Shown here piece after piece: positions 50,401-62,000 of a DNA stretch of 64,000 nt. A model generated the notes under the pieces. That model did no database searches and was not told the origin of the DNA. It saw only the letters and a list, made by a program, of their open reading frames with translations. Source of the DNA: Prinsepia uniflora (lineage: Eukaryota > Streptophyta > Magnoliopsida > Rosales > Rosaceae); the NCBI GenBank assembly GCA_032719365.1, contig CM064872.1, forward strand, positions 68,574,752 to 68,638,751. Reading direction: 5' to 3'. Every line of letters starts with the position of its first letter. The stretch's first letter is position 1. Made by a program: the position numbers and the translations under genes.

Positions 50401-53400
50401 CTCAATCTACTCCCTGCCTCTTCCTCGGCTACTCACTAAACCAAAGTGCATACCTCTGCTATGATACTTCAGCTCACCGCCTATATGTCTCCCGTCATGT
50501 CCAGTTTGATGAGTCTACCTACCCTGGTCTAAGTCTCCCGTCCTCTGTTCCTCATGTTTCCTCCGATGTCTTCCACCAATGGCTCTCCTCCCAGCCTCTT
50601 GTCTCTACTCTTCCAGTTCCTGATTCAGCTGCTTCACCAGTGCCTGCACAGTCAACACCTTCCCCTGAAGGCCACTTGGATTCATCCTCCTCACTTGCTC
50701 TTAACGCTGCACCTGCCCCTGCCTTAGTTCCATCACTAAACCTGCCACAAACCACCACCAGCACCACGGCCTCCCCTCCGCCCCCTGCACCACCTACCTT
50801 TTGTACATATACACGGCGGTCTTCACGGCGGTCCCACACCCCTGCTCCCCCTCCCCCACAGCCAGCCCCCACGGCTTCTCCTCCCCCCCCCCCTTCCCTA
50901 ACCCCTCCACCACCAGCACCCACTCATCCTATGCTCACCCGCAGCAAAACTGGCTGTCTTCCCCACGTTCCCAACTATGCCCTCACGGCAACCGCCCATC
51001 CCCTCCCTCCCCTCCTTGAACCCACTTGTGTTTCCCAGGCTGTGAAACACCCACAGTGGCGCTCTGCCATGTCCGAAGAGCTGAATGCCCTCATTCATAA
51101 TGGCACATGGGTCCTGGTCCCTCCTCAGCCTACCCCGAATGTCATTGGCAACAAATGGGTCTTCCGGATCAAACGGAAGCCCAATGGCGTTGTTGACCGA
51201 TTCAAGGCGAGACTCGTGGCTAAGGGCTATCACCAACACCCAGGACTGGACTTCACTGCTACTTACAGCCCAGTGGTCAAGCCCACAACCATTCGACTGA
51301 TTCTCCATCTCAGTGTGACCCATGGTTGGCCCATACGACAGCTGGACGTCAACAATGCATTTCTGCAAGGCACCCTTATCGAGATTGTCTACATGGCACA
51401 ACCTGCTGGGTTTGTGGACCCCCAGAATCCCACTTATGTCTGCCAGCTGAAGAAGGCCCTATACGGTCTCAAACAGGCACCTCGGGCCTGGTATCAAGAG
51501 TTTCACTCTTTTCTTCTGGCGCGGCTTTGTCAATGCCAAATCTGATGCCTCTCTTTTCCTCTACAGGCAAGGTTCTCAAGTTCTTTACTTCCTAGTTTAT
51601 GTTGACGACCTTATTGTTACAGGCAGTGATTCTTCCCTCATCTCGAAGTTCATCACCACATTGGCCACTCGGTTTTCTATCAAGGATCTCGGCACCTTGA
51701 ACTTCTTCTTGGGCGTGGAAGTTATGCCCACCTCTGATGGTCTCTTCCTGTCCCAGCATCAATATCTGTAGGATATCCTCACCATGGTGCATATGGAGGG
51801 GGCCAAACCCGTGTCCACACCCTTGCCCGTCTCTCCACTTCTCCTTCTCAACGATGGATCCCCGCCAACTGATGCCACTCTCTTTCGTAGAGTGGTGGGC
51901 AGCCTTCAGTACCTAAACTTAACCCGCTCGGATGTCTCTTACACTGTCAACCGCCTCTCCCAATTTATGCATGCTCCCACGGACCTTCATTGGCAGACCC
52001 TAAAACGTGTTCTACGCTACCTCAAGGGCACAGTACTCTATGGTCTTCCCATCCGCCGCACTGCCACCCATCATCTACATGTTGTTGCACATTCCTTCAG
52101 CACATTCCTTCAGCACACTCAGTGCCTTTTCAGACGTAGACTGGGCTGGTGACCATGACGACCGCAAGTCCACAACAGCATATCTTGTTTACCTAGGTGG
52201 TAACTTAATATCCTGAAGCTCACGCAAACAACGGTCAGTCTCCCGCTCTTCAACCGAGGCTGGATACAAGGTTGTTGCCTCAACCACTGCAGAATTACTC
52301 TGGGTTCAATCCCTAATGCGGGAGCTTAGCATTCAGGCCACAGGAACACCCACTATTTTCTGTGACAACCTAGGCACCACTTTCTACTGTGCCAATCCTG
52401 CTCTACACTCCAGGATGAAACATGTGGACATTGACTTTCAATTCGTTCGTGATTAGGTCACCCGTGGTCTTCTTCATGTCCACCATGTTCCCACTGATGA
52501 TCAACTCGCAGATGCTCTCACCAAACCCCTGCCGCGTCCACGTTTCCAGCTCCTCCGTGACAAGATTGGCGTCGCAGACGGCTCCACCATCTTGCGGGGG
52601 CGTGATAAAGATACAAGGGAATCCCAGGAGATTGAGGATCAATCTCCCTGATTCCCAGATCTCAGAAGTCAAAGGAATTCAACAAATTCCTTCCTAAAAC
52701 TGTCCTAGGATCTCTGTAGATACTTCCCTAGTTAGGTCCAAAATTTCCTACCTAGTTTATAATTGTTTTCCTACTTAGACTTACCTAGGAACTGTATATA
52801 TAGGATTCTCCTATTGTAAAGAATTATTAGTTAATAAACAAGGAAATTCATACCTGTTTAACAATAGCACGTACTAATTGACTTACAATTTAAGCCAAAT
52901 ACAACATAAGGCATTTAAGAAAAACTAACAGCCAGAAAGATTTAAGTTATGTATGAAATATCTCAAGAACAAAGTATAAATGGAAACAGTAAGCAGAAGA
53001 AAGACAGGCATATCTACATAGGACTAAACCTAGAACTATTTTCCAACTACTGTGAATTATGCAATAACAATGTGAGAAAATATCACAAAATTACAACACT
53101 CCAAAGATCTCCATTGGAAAACATTTTTTTGGTTCTTCTAGAGAAGCTACTACAAATAAATTTTATTGGACTCGAGCATCTTACTACTTTTGAATATATT
53201 TAAATTATAGAGGATACATATTAAAAATTGGTCATATACCCATACTAGACCTTATAGCTCACCGATTAAGACTACTGCATAATCAATCTCCATTCTCTGG
53301 TACAGCATGGCCAGCAGTATTCACTGATAACTGATATATGTTATTCAATGCAAAAAAAAATTACTCATACAAAACTGCACCTCAATTTTTAGTGGACAGT

Positions 53401-56400
53401 TGTTCCTTACAGAATTTCCTGACACATCGTTATTCATGCAACAGTTTTAGCTCTACAGCCAATCTAGGCTCTTGACCTTGATTGAAACCCGAATAAAAGA
53501 TGAGTTTTTTTTTTTTTTAAATCCTTTGAAAGCAAGAAATTTTTGGCCAAGTTCACAAAATTTATTTCATAGCCATTAAATACTCATTATGCACAAATGC
53601 AGAACTTTTTTAATCATTTTACAAAACATCAGTAAATAATAAATCATTCCCAACTCAACACCTGGATTAATAAAAACAAAGTTTTTTATGCTTCTCAGCA
53701 TCTCGATATTGTCGTATATGTTAGAGAGAAGCATTTCCAATAACTGACAAAAGTTAACTAAGGAAATGAATATAATAAATATATTCTTCAAAGTTAAGTC
53801 CAAGTTACCTTCAACGTGATATCTAAGCAGCTTTGCCGATAATGTGGCCTCCCCAAAATTAAACTCCAAACAGCACCAAGGCCCTGAGTGACACGCTCAA
53901 TGTCACGAACATCTTTTCCATGTCCATCTATAACATCAGAATAGCATAGATCATGCAGTAGTTTCAAAGTGGAGTCAGTCAGAATTGGAACTTCACCAAG
54001 AAGTCTACTAAATGACTTGTCAGAGGCCGGAAAGGACTCCAACAAAGACTTAGCCTGCATTGAAAGATGTCATATATCAACTTATTACAGAAACAGACAA
54101 AAAGAAAGGTGTACAGAGTACAAGAGATGCTTACCACTTCCAAGAGGAACTTTTCATATACAGCAGTAGAAAATGCACAGTTCTCAGCTGAATCAGAAAT
54201 CGTCAAAACATGCAGATGGTACAAGACATGCAATACTAACTCATGTCCCTGCAATATTTCGTTAAAATCAGACTGGATAACATGAAATGAATAGTAAAAT
54301 ATGCTCTTTAGTGTTTATCTGTTTTTATTTTTGGGAAAGCGGACATAATCTTGAATATTGATAATCCACCACAACATAACAGGAAGACAACTGTTTTTAC
54401 CAAAGTGAACGGCTGGTAATATTGGGAAACAATCAGTAAATTTCCTACTAGAAACAAGTTCTTTGAGGACATGACATGAATACTCAAACTGATATGCCAC
54501 CTCACTACCTTCCTCAAAGACAGCTTTCCTAGATATGGCATGCATATACAAACAAAAAACTTTTGCATTGCTCACCAAGGGATACAAAAGTCGAAATCAC
54601 ACTCATAGTATACAGATGGTTGAAAATTCTGTTGAACAACATGATACAAAGCTACCAGTTCAAAAGCATAAACCTTTACAAATTCGTGCGCACACAAAAG
54701 ACATTATTGTATAAACTAACAATGGAAATGATGTGCAAGCCAATTCAAAGGCTGTCAAGCCGCCTAACCAACATAAAGCATGGTTTCATCAGTATATTCT
54801 AATTACTTAAGACTTACTGAAAATATTTAACAAAATGTCTCAAATACATATATATCTAGCACAAAATAAAAGATATCATCCATGTGTTACCAAAAGAATA
54901 AAGTTCAAGAAAGTTATTAGGGCAAAACAAACAAGAGAACCTCTAATGATCACGAAATACATACCTTCCGCTGTTGGTAATCTGCAAGGACATGTTTATG
55001 CAGCATGGCAACAATTTCATCATCCGCATCAATCTGCGAGAAATAACAACTACAGATCATTTTTCTTATGCTATAGCTTCCAGACCAAACTACAAAATTA
55101 TTGTAAAAGGATCCTGCAGGTTTTGGTGAACTAATACTGCACCGATTTTGCACGGAATTACGGATGAACTTTCAGCGCATTGTTCCTAGACTTCTTTGTA
55201 TTCTCTTTAATATTATTAGCCTTCCATTAATCTGTCTACGTGTCTTGTTACATGTGTGTCCTTCGCATGCTTCAATAAGTTCTTTTTTTATTATCAATGA
55301 AACAATATTATGTTAAGCTTATGCATTCTGATTATGTAACATGCTGAACAAGAGGTTCATAGATGAAAAATTCACCACATTTACTCAAGAAGGGTAAACC
55401 AAGTCTAGATAATCAAGGAGACAAAGATGCAGAGGTTTAACAATCTTTTAAATACCTCCTTTTAAACTGCTTCCTCAAACCCACAGTAAAGAGACTTATG
55501 TATTCTCTTTAATATTATTAGACTTCCATTTAATCTGTCTGTGTCTTGTTACATGTGTGTCCTTCGCATGCTTCAATAAGTTCTTTTTTTATTATCAATG
55601 AAGCAATATTATGTTAAACTTATGCATTCTGATTATTTAACATGCTGAACAAGAGGTTCATAGAAGAAATTCACCACATTTACTCAAGAAGGGTAAACCA
55701 AGTCTAGATAATCAAGGAGACAAAGATGCACGGGTTTAACAATCTTTCAAATACCTCCTTTTAAACTGTTTCCTCAAACCCACAGTAAAGAGAGTTTGAT
55801 ACATCTCATAAGCAACAAAAATATATATATATATAATTATATATATCATCAACATATATATTTTGCAGAAGCTTTACCTTTCCTAAGACCTAATTCGACA
55901 GCATGAAGCAGTAAAACGAATGTTCCTATTAGGAAGATGTAGTTCAAGACCAATACTTGACAAGAGACTTGTTTGGATGTATAAGATATCGACAAGCGAT
56001 TTAAGTATCCCGATTCTTCATGAGATTAGCACAGTAATCTCTCTCTCTCACACACAAATATTATTTTGAGAAAACACTCAGCAAACAATAATATTGCCTA
56101 ATCCAAGAAAACAAAATTACAAAATTGCATTTGAAATCAAACAATCGTAACATTCATCCTTACCTGAGCAACCAATCGAGCAAGGATTGCAAAGCGCATC
56201 TGACTGTAATCTGTACCGGGCAAATACTTGTATGACTCAATAATTCGTTCAATTGCTAATTTTCTCACGCTTTGTTCCTGTCCTCGGGTCAGCTCGAGAT
56301 ATATGGGCTCCTGAGGCAAATCCTGATAGGTGTCTTCAGATGCAGATGTGTTTGAAGGAATTGGAGAATGCTGATCAGATTCTAGAAAAGATGAGCTTTC

Positions 56401-59096
56401 AAGGTCCTCATCCTCATCTTTCATTTCAGTATCTGACAGCTTCACTGCAACAAGATCCTCAGCAACTGTCTTCACAGGAGAATCCGTGAGAACTGAAGAC
56501 AGATTGGTCTTCGGAGTGGAATCAATTTGAACAGGTCCATCCAACAAGTCATCCTTAGGAGTTAGTTGGCCACTTACAGAAACAAATCGATTATCCAAAA
56601 TCTTATCATCACTTTCAGTTTTGGACATTGGAGTTGCTAATGGAGTTTCAACAGTTGTCACATTAGGGAGTGGTTTAAGCTTATTTAAATAAATCGAGCC
56701 ATCAAAATCAGACTGCATAGCACTACTATCCTCCACGGTGGGTGAGGGTGTTAGTCCAGTAGACACTGCTACACACCGCGGATCCGAGCGACGGGGATCC
56801 TGAAAATGCTATTAAGAATTTAGTTGAAAATATCTAAACATTCTAACATTATTGAAAACTTAAAAAGTCAAGAGTACTAATAGACCAAGCACATGAAAAC
56901 ATTAACACTGAAGTTTACCCTTCGTGGATCTCGCTTGGAATCAGCGGGAAGACAATTCAAATTGGACATATCAGAAACTGATAAACTAGTTGCAGTTGCT
57001 GAAGGAGAAGGCACTTGTACAGTGGAAACTGGAGACTGCACAGAAGATGGTGGGGACCCTGCAACAACTTGTGCCGAACTACTTAAAGAACCTATCTGCC
57101 GTGGATCGGGCAGATTACCAAGCCTTGTCAAGGGAGGAGGCATCTTAGGCAAATGCCTCATATTTGTTATGACAATATCAGCCAACAGATCAGGATGAAT
57201 ATTTGAAATAAGAATTTCAAGTGATTCAGCACCTCTTTCTCCTTCAGCAAGCAAAGCACCAATCACAGCAATCATTTGCTCCACAGGAGCCAATTCACCA
57301 TCTAATATAGGAAGGTCTGAGGAGACTCCGTTGACAGAAGTGGTGTCCCACCCAGAAACATTCATTTGAACTGGATAATTCAAATGGGAGTCAGGACCAT
57401 AACAAATTCTCTTGGGAGGCATCTCATGGTTATTAGATGCCTCCTCAATATCCAGAGGTGTATGTCTTTTCTTTATCAGGTCGCCTGAAATAGGCAACTG
57501 GCTTAATTGTTGATCATCCTGATGACATGAATTTCAAAATGTCAGGCTACGAAACAAGAAATTCAGCTATCAGATTTTATATGTAAAAACTAAAAAGCTT
57601 CGCAATATGATTTATTTACCTTGACCAACCGAGTGTCACGTGAAACACGCTCAGCATTCCTTAACATTTTTTCCACTTGACGGATCACTTGATCAGCTGC
57701 ATCCCCAGCATTCATAGCTCGTAGAGCTCTAAGTAATCTATCTCTAGACTGAAAATATAACAGAAACAACTTGTCATGCAGCAGACCAGATGGAAAAATT
57801 TGGACTTTTACACCTATCTTTTAATGTTAACCAGCCTCGTAGTTTCTACAATATTAGCATAAAATTCCCAAACAAACCTACTCTCGTTTCTTGGAGTTAT
57901 CTTTCTGCATCTTATGAGCACCCTGGAAGATTGTGTGCCAAAAATCTAGAGGTTTCACAAAATTATGGGAACAAACCTAAGATTTTCTAATAACGGGAAA
58001 AAAAATGTCCATATTTTCAATGACGAGATTATACCCATGCCTATTCTTGTCATGTGTGAAAACACCTTTCAAGATGGAAAGTTAAAGATGGAAAAAATCA
58101 TCCACTTCAAAAAACATGAAATAAAGTTTTTTTTTTTTAATCTCTTATCAAGATATGATTCTGGCATTATTGTGACATGATGACTAAAAAATTTAAGACA
58201 ACATCGATATCACCTGACAAATAGTCCCCAAAAGAAATAAAACAAAAATTCACATTTACAATGTGTTTTGAACTCTGGCTTTATTGTGACATGATGACTA
58301 AAATTAGACCGGCATCAATATCAGTTGCCAAATAGTTCCACAAAAGAATTTAAATAGAAAGTTTCATTTATAATGGTGTTTTAAAACTCTAGCTAGAAGG
58401 CTTCATCAGTGACATAAAAGAGTGAAGATTATTATCTCTTATTTTTGCTCGGATGCATAAAACAGAATGGAGTGAAGATAAATTTGAGATACTTTTGAAA
58501 GCATCTAAAATCAAACTCCTGCTAAAATTTAATCCTATCCATACATATCCACTTATGGAGAGTTGGAGAGAATTAAAGTGGGCCAGGAGATAAAAAATCA
58601 TGCTCTCTTCTCTATGCTTGCTCATATTCATCTCTACTTCTCCCTACCAGAACAAACTGTTCAAGAATATATCAATCAAAATAACCTATCACGTTTGCTG
58701 CATGAGCTACATGCTACACAAATGCAAAGTTAACAGCATCAGATACTCCACAAATTGTAAGGCTGCAATCATGTTGTCTGGCTAACTCACACAATTTAGG
58801 ATAACAAACAATTACAAATTACATGAAGAAAGAAGTGATCTGAAGAACACTGGTGACTGCTAATAACCACAGAAACACACCCCAAAAAAAATTAATAAAA
58901 ATAAAAATAAAAAGATATTACCTCTACAATGACTGTGTTAGTAGACCTAAGGAATCCCAAGAATGCAGTTCTTAAAGAATACTGGATACTGGCAGCATGG
59001 CTTCCTTTTACTATCTCAAAGTTTGGATCAAAATCTAATAGTGCAACAAAAATGGTATTGTAGTGAACTGGCCTCTTCCTCGCTATGGTTGCAAGA
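38356..59096 (-). CDS. Symplekin / Pta1-like mRNA 3'-end processing scaffold (N-terminus not found)
   Basis: Twenty-two exons, listed from N- to C-terminus: 59096-58922, 57748-57620, 57518-56919, 56799-56164, 55033-54965, 54248-54135, 54054-53809, 46241-46194, 46014-45868, 45261-45109, 44956-44894, 43986-43876, 43747-43664, 43570-43523, 41526-41452, 40412-40317, 39608-39528, 39455-39384, 39301-39257, 39138-39055, 38969-38866, 38473-38356. All junctions are GT-AG and the frame is kept, giving 1098 residues and a stop. The first exon, with its RKRPVHYNT motif, belongs to the N-terminal HEAT-like domain; a Pro/Ser/Thr-rich middle is followed by the Symplekin C-terminal domain (about 44956-38866). 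By family knowledge it scaffolds cleavage/polyadenylation factors in the nucleus. Some 250-370 N-terminal residues are missing and probably lie beyond the window. Introns not mentioned elsewhere hold nothing recognised. Confidence 0.92.
40544..40630. repeat. 29-bp tandem repeat, three units
   Basis: Three perfect units beginning GTAGGCACCGGTGTGGTACC lie in a symplekin intron. Each contains two palindromes, CACCGGTG and GGTACC, and can pair TAGGC with GCCTA. The following sequence to about 41140 has a composition unlike the rest of the intron and may belong to the same insertion. Confidence 0.9.
41366..41411. repeat. (AT)n(GA)n compound microsatellite
   Basis: An AT run passes into a GA run within the same symplekin intron (40413-41451). 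The overlapping frames on both strands are artefacts. Confidence 0.9.
47575..47586 (-). other. Primer-binding site of the TRIM-like element
   Basis: TGGTATCAGAGC on the minus strand, two bases inside the 5' LTR; initiator-Met tRNA type. It fixes the minus orientation of the element. Confidence 0.9.
47975..48232 (+). repeat. 5' LTR of copia element
   Basis: 258 bp. It contains a TATATATAGG TATA-like box at about 48166-48175 and an AATAAA polyadenylation-like signal at 48205-48210. Confidence 0.9.
48289..52602 (+). pseudogene. gag-pol of copia element (broken)
   Basis: The order is typical of copia: gag with a CCHC knuckle just after 49151 (CQWCGIQGHSAKRC), protease (DSGASHH near 49280), integrase with an HHCC motif (about 49675-49800) and DDE core, a proline-rich linker (about 50640-50930), reverse transcriptase (FVYVDDL motif coded near 51597-51610) and RNase H (to about 52560). 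Seven breaks were seen: a frameshift at 48425-48474, a stop at 49149-49151, a frameshift near 51520-51545, a stop at 51769-51771, a shift caused by a 13-bp tandem duplication at 52088-52113, and stops at 52214-52216 and 52454-52456. The frame is dead. Antisense frames over the gag and linker are shadows. Confidence 0.9.
52603..52860 (+). repeat. 3' LTR of copia element
   Basis: 258 bp, the same length as the 5' LTR, ending CCTGTTTA directly before the ACAAT duplication. Confidence 0.9.
55199..55797. repeat. ~300-bp direct tandem duplication in symplekin intron
   Basis: Units at about 55199-55498 and 55499-55797 both start TATTCTCTTTAATATTATTA and include TACATGTGTGTCCTTCGCAT. They are highly similar with scattered changes. 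They lie in the intron between exons 56799-56164 and 55033-54965. Confidence 0.88.
58161..58388. repeat. ~114-bp diverged tandem duplication in intron
   Basis: The phrase CTGGCATTATTGTGACATGA at 58161 recurs as a close variant at 58275, with the sequence after each also similar. A third partial unit may begin near 58385. It lies in the intron between exons 59096-58922 and 57748-57620. Confidence 0.75.
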
Positions 59097-62000
59097 CTGC
59101 CAAACAACAGAAACATGTTAAAAGGAAAAACACTTAGAACAAATAAGGAACAAGATAAATAAGTGAAACTTAAAGCAGATCTAGACTTGAAAGCTAAAAA
59201 AAAAAACACACTAGGGAAACTCAAAAGGTTGTGTTCAACTATTTCAAAGCACCATGGGATGACAACTTATAAAAGCAATAGATTCCGAGTGTTTCAGATG
59301 AAAGCAAAATCTCAGTACAAATGTACATCATTCAAAATACTTGTGCGCCACTCATGTACAAACATGCATCCATAAACACAAAGCAACACAAAGTAACAAC
59401 ACATGCAGAAAACCGAATGTACAATTGCCTAACGACTAACTTTTTTACACTAATAAAAATGACAAACTCTCATGTTTTGTAGGTTTCAGTTAACACATGA
59501 AAATGTCTCAGGAGTACAAACACTATACTATATTGATAAGGAAAGAACATTGAGACAGATAGCAAATATAATAATTAAGCGACTGCCAACTTGGTACGAT
59601 GATATGAGATGTCCAACAAGAAACATCAAAGAAGTGCACTGACCAGTTATATATGTTAAAGCAGGAGTCTCTGTATTACAAAACAGAACCACACCGATGA
59701 AACATTTCAACCGTACCAGAAAATCTATAAAATATGTATGTCACAGCCCAGGTTTGAACTAACGGTTTATATATATATATATATCTATATATATATATAA
59801 GGAAATAAAGGCAAGCAACCACATTATTGAAATTTAATGATCAGTGAAAAACATGACCTGTTTCATATTGACCACTACAAGCAGAAGAAAAGAAGGTTCG
59901 AGCTTGCACAAATAGTAGATATAGCTAAACACTTCCAAATGAACATGAAAAGATTGGAAAAGGTAAACCCAGGATTCTTTACAATCATTATGAGTTTCCT
60001 CAGCCATGAGCATAAGTTTGGATGCAGAGAGAGAGAGAGAGGTAGATGATTGAACAAAGAATGAAAAGCTATAGTAATGGGGAAAGATGACAAGGGAAAC
60101 CCAGAATTGAGAGGAATTAGGTTATAACAAGAAGCAAAAGATGAATTTTCTTGTTCTTTGAAGGCAATTCTAGTTGGAAACAATCACCGTGGCCAAGATA
60201 CCTCAATGTTGTCAGAGTTGGCCAACAGGGTCGAGAAATAATAGTGCCTAATTCTTCACAACTTGGTAACAATCCTGAAATCAGAGAGTCCTCTAAACGC
60301 ATTCAGTCTCAATAGACATATAGTTTGACATATCTTTTAACTTCCAGTCATCCACAACATCCCTCTTTTATTCTATTTTACCAAATTTATTTATTAAAAA
60401 AATTTCCTGTATGATTTTTTACAACCTACAAGCACATACCACATTGTTCAACCAAGGTACTGCTTCAAAATTGGCATATGACAGTTATTGTCTATTTTTT
60501 GTCCTTACAAAAATAAAAACTGTTCCCAATGGAAATTAGTTTACTACAAACAATTGAGCCAAAAACTTCGTCTCTAAACAATTCATACAGCTGCATCATC
60601 TAAAAAATTCAAAGCCAATACGAGGGAATCACATCAGACAAGGAAAATGTGTACATGCTTCCCAGTGTAATAAGGACTACAGAGAAGCAAATGAAGGAAA
60701 GCTGGAAAAGCTAGGCAAGAATATGCAATTGAACACTGAGGGAAGATGCAGTCAGAACCACACATTTGAGGACCCTCCATTATATACCCATATAATAAAG
60801 TATTAGGTACGGGAAAATTAAAAAATACAGGACTTCACTATCCGGTATTAATCAAGAGAATGATACCTGCAATGCATTCCCCAAGAACAAAAATTTAGAT
60901 TCTTCTTTAGTTAAAGGCTACTATCCAACTCAGTGTTCTTTTTTCTATCATATAGTTGTCCCGGCTATATCCTTCTTTCCATAGTTTGATAAAAGTGGCT
61001 ACCATGCATTTTATATTTGCCTCCTCTTTAGCTTGGAAAAGGAGTCCAAAAGGCGGGTTCAGCTTAACCCATCAACATAAATCTAAGTAAACAATTAGTA
61101 CTACCCTCACTACTTTCTCCACAACCACCTTGACCGCAGCAACTTCAGCTTAACCCACCCACCAAAAGCTACGTAAACATTTAGCAGATGAATGAAGACT
61201 CATCTTCTTTGAGTCTTCAGGAGTAAAATCTCAAACAAAGATAAAAAGACTAATACAGCAGTACCACTATCCAGTTCCCAAAGTAACTGCTAAATAACTG
61301 GTAGATTGGAAAAACAAATGCCTTCCTAGTAAAAAGGGAAAAAGGAAACATCATCACATAAAAATTGGATGATAATAACTCCAAGTATTCTGATGATGTT
61401 GCAGCTGAAGTTCTTAACATGGTCTGGTTCCCGTAAAACTATACATTCAAACAAAATATTGCACAGTAGAACATATCATTATAGTAGCGGATATGCAATC
61501 TCTCTTGGTGCTCTGTACTGGGACTGTTTTCAACATTCATATAACTTCCAAGAAGACAAATTTTCATGAAGCAACTATTTTGCAAGCAAATGCATTTTAC
61601 TATCACATCAACCTGACATAAATTCTCATATTTCAGATACATTTCTTTCTTAGAAGAGTTCTAGAATGTCAACAAACACGAGACAGTAATTTGCCTATTT
61701 TCTTCACACTTCCGTCTTATGTGTTTCCACATTTTCAATAACCTGTTAATCATTGTATGAGATAAACGAGTTTGTTCTAGACTTTCTCATAGTCAATGAT
61801 TATTTCTATGGTTTTCTTTTACATGTTATAGCAAGTTCCATGCTTTCATAAATCAAAAATACCAAACATTATGAGCACCAAGTGAAAATCACATCTAACA
61901 GAAATTTTGTCAGTACCGCATGCTTCAAGTGAAAATCCTGTCATCAAATATGGTTTTTTCCAAAATTCCTTTTGATGGTTAAAGGGATTCAATTACATAG

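Larger units (their letters stand above)
47975..52860 (+). mobile_element. Ty1/copia element, degenerate (Ale-like, TSD ACAAT)
   Basis: The 4886-bp element has two 258-bp LTRs (47975-48232 and 52603-52860) differing at about eight positions, roughly 3%. ACAAT flanks it at 47970-47974 and 52861-52865. A primer-binding site resembling TGGTATCATAGCAG (48233-48246) follows the 5' LTR, and a purine tract (CTTGCGGGGGCG, about 52591-52602) precedes the 3' LTR. The LTRs begin TGATAAAG but end in GTTTA, not the canonical CA. Element size, short LTRs and gag type suggest the Ale (Retrofit) lineage; this is inference. Confidence 0.92.
46273..52906 (-). mobile_element. Small non-coding LTR element (TRIM-like, TSD TAAGG)
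   Basis: The 3' LTR is at 46273-46695 (423 bp). The 5' LTR is at 47589-47974 plus 52866-52906, split by the copia element. Both LTRs begin TGTTGTG and end TACAACA on the plus strand, and TAAGG flanks the whole at 46268-46272 and 52907-52911. The internal region (46696-47588, 893 bp) shows no retroelement protein. A purine tract (AAGGTGGTGATTG on the minus strand) adjoins the 3' LTR. The LTR copies differ more than the copia LTRs do, consistent with an earlier insertion. It is slightly larger than typical TRIMs. Confidence 0.9.
46242..53808 (-). other. 7.6-kb symplekin intron enlarged by nested elements
   Basis: The intron separates exons 54054-53809 and 46241-46194. The donor (GTAACTTGG on the minus strand) and acceptor (GATGGCAG) are intact. 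About 6.6 kb of it is the nested TRIM-like and copia DNA. Positions 52912-53808 are ordinary AT-rich intron with no feature recognised. Confidence 0.9.

Noticed and set aside
48690..50923. Long antisense frames over the copia gag and linker (for example 48690-49229 and 50552-50923)
   Set aside because: They are shadows of the plus-strand proline- and serine-rich coding sequence.
61742..61770. Minus-strand donor-like ATTAACAG followed by GTTATT, of the phase needed to join exon 59096
   Set aside because: The upstream frame meets a stop within a few codons and the residues do not resemble the expected N-terminal domain.
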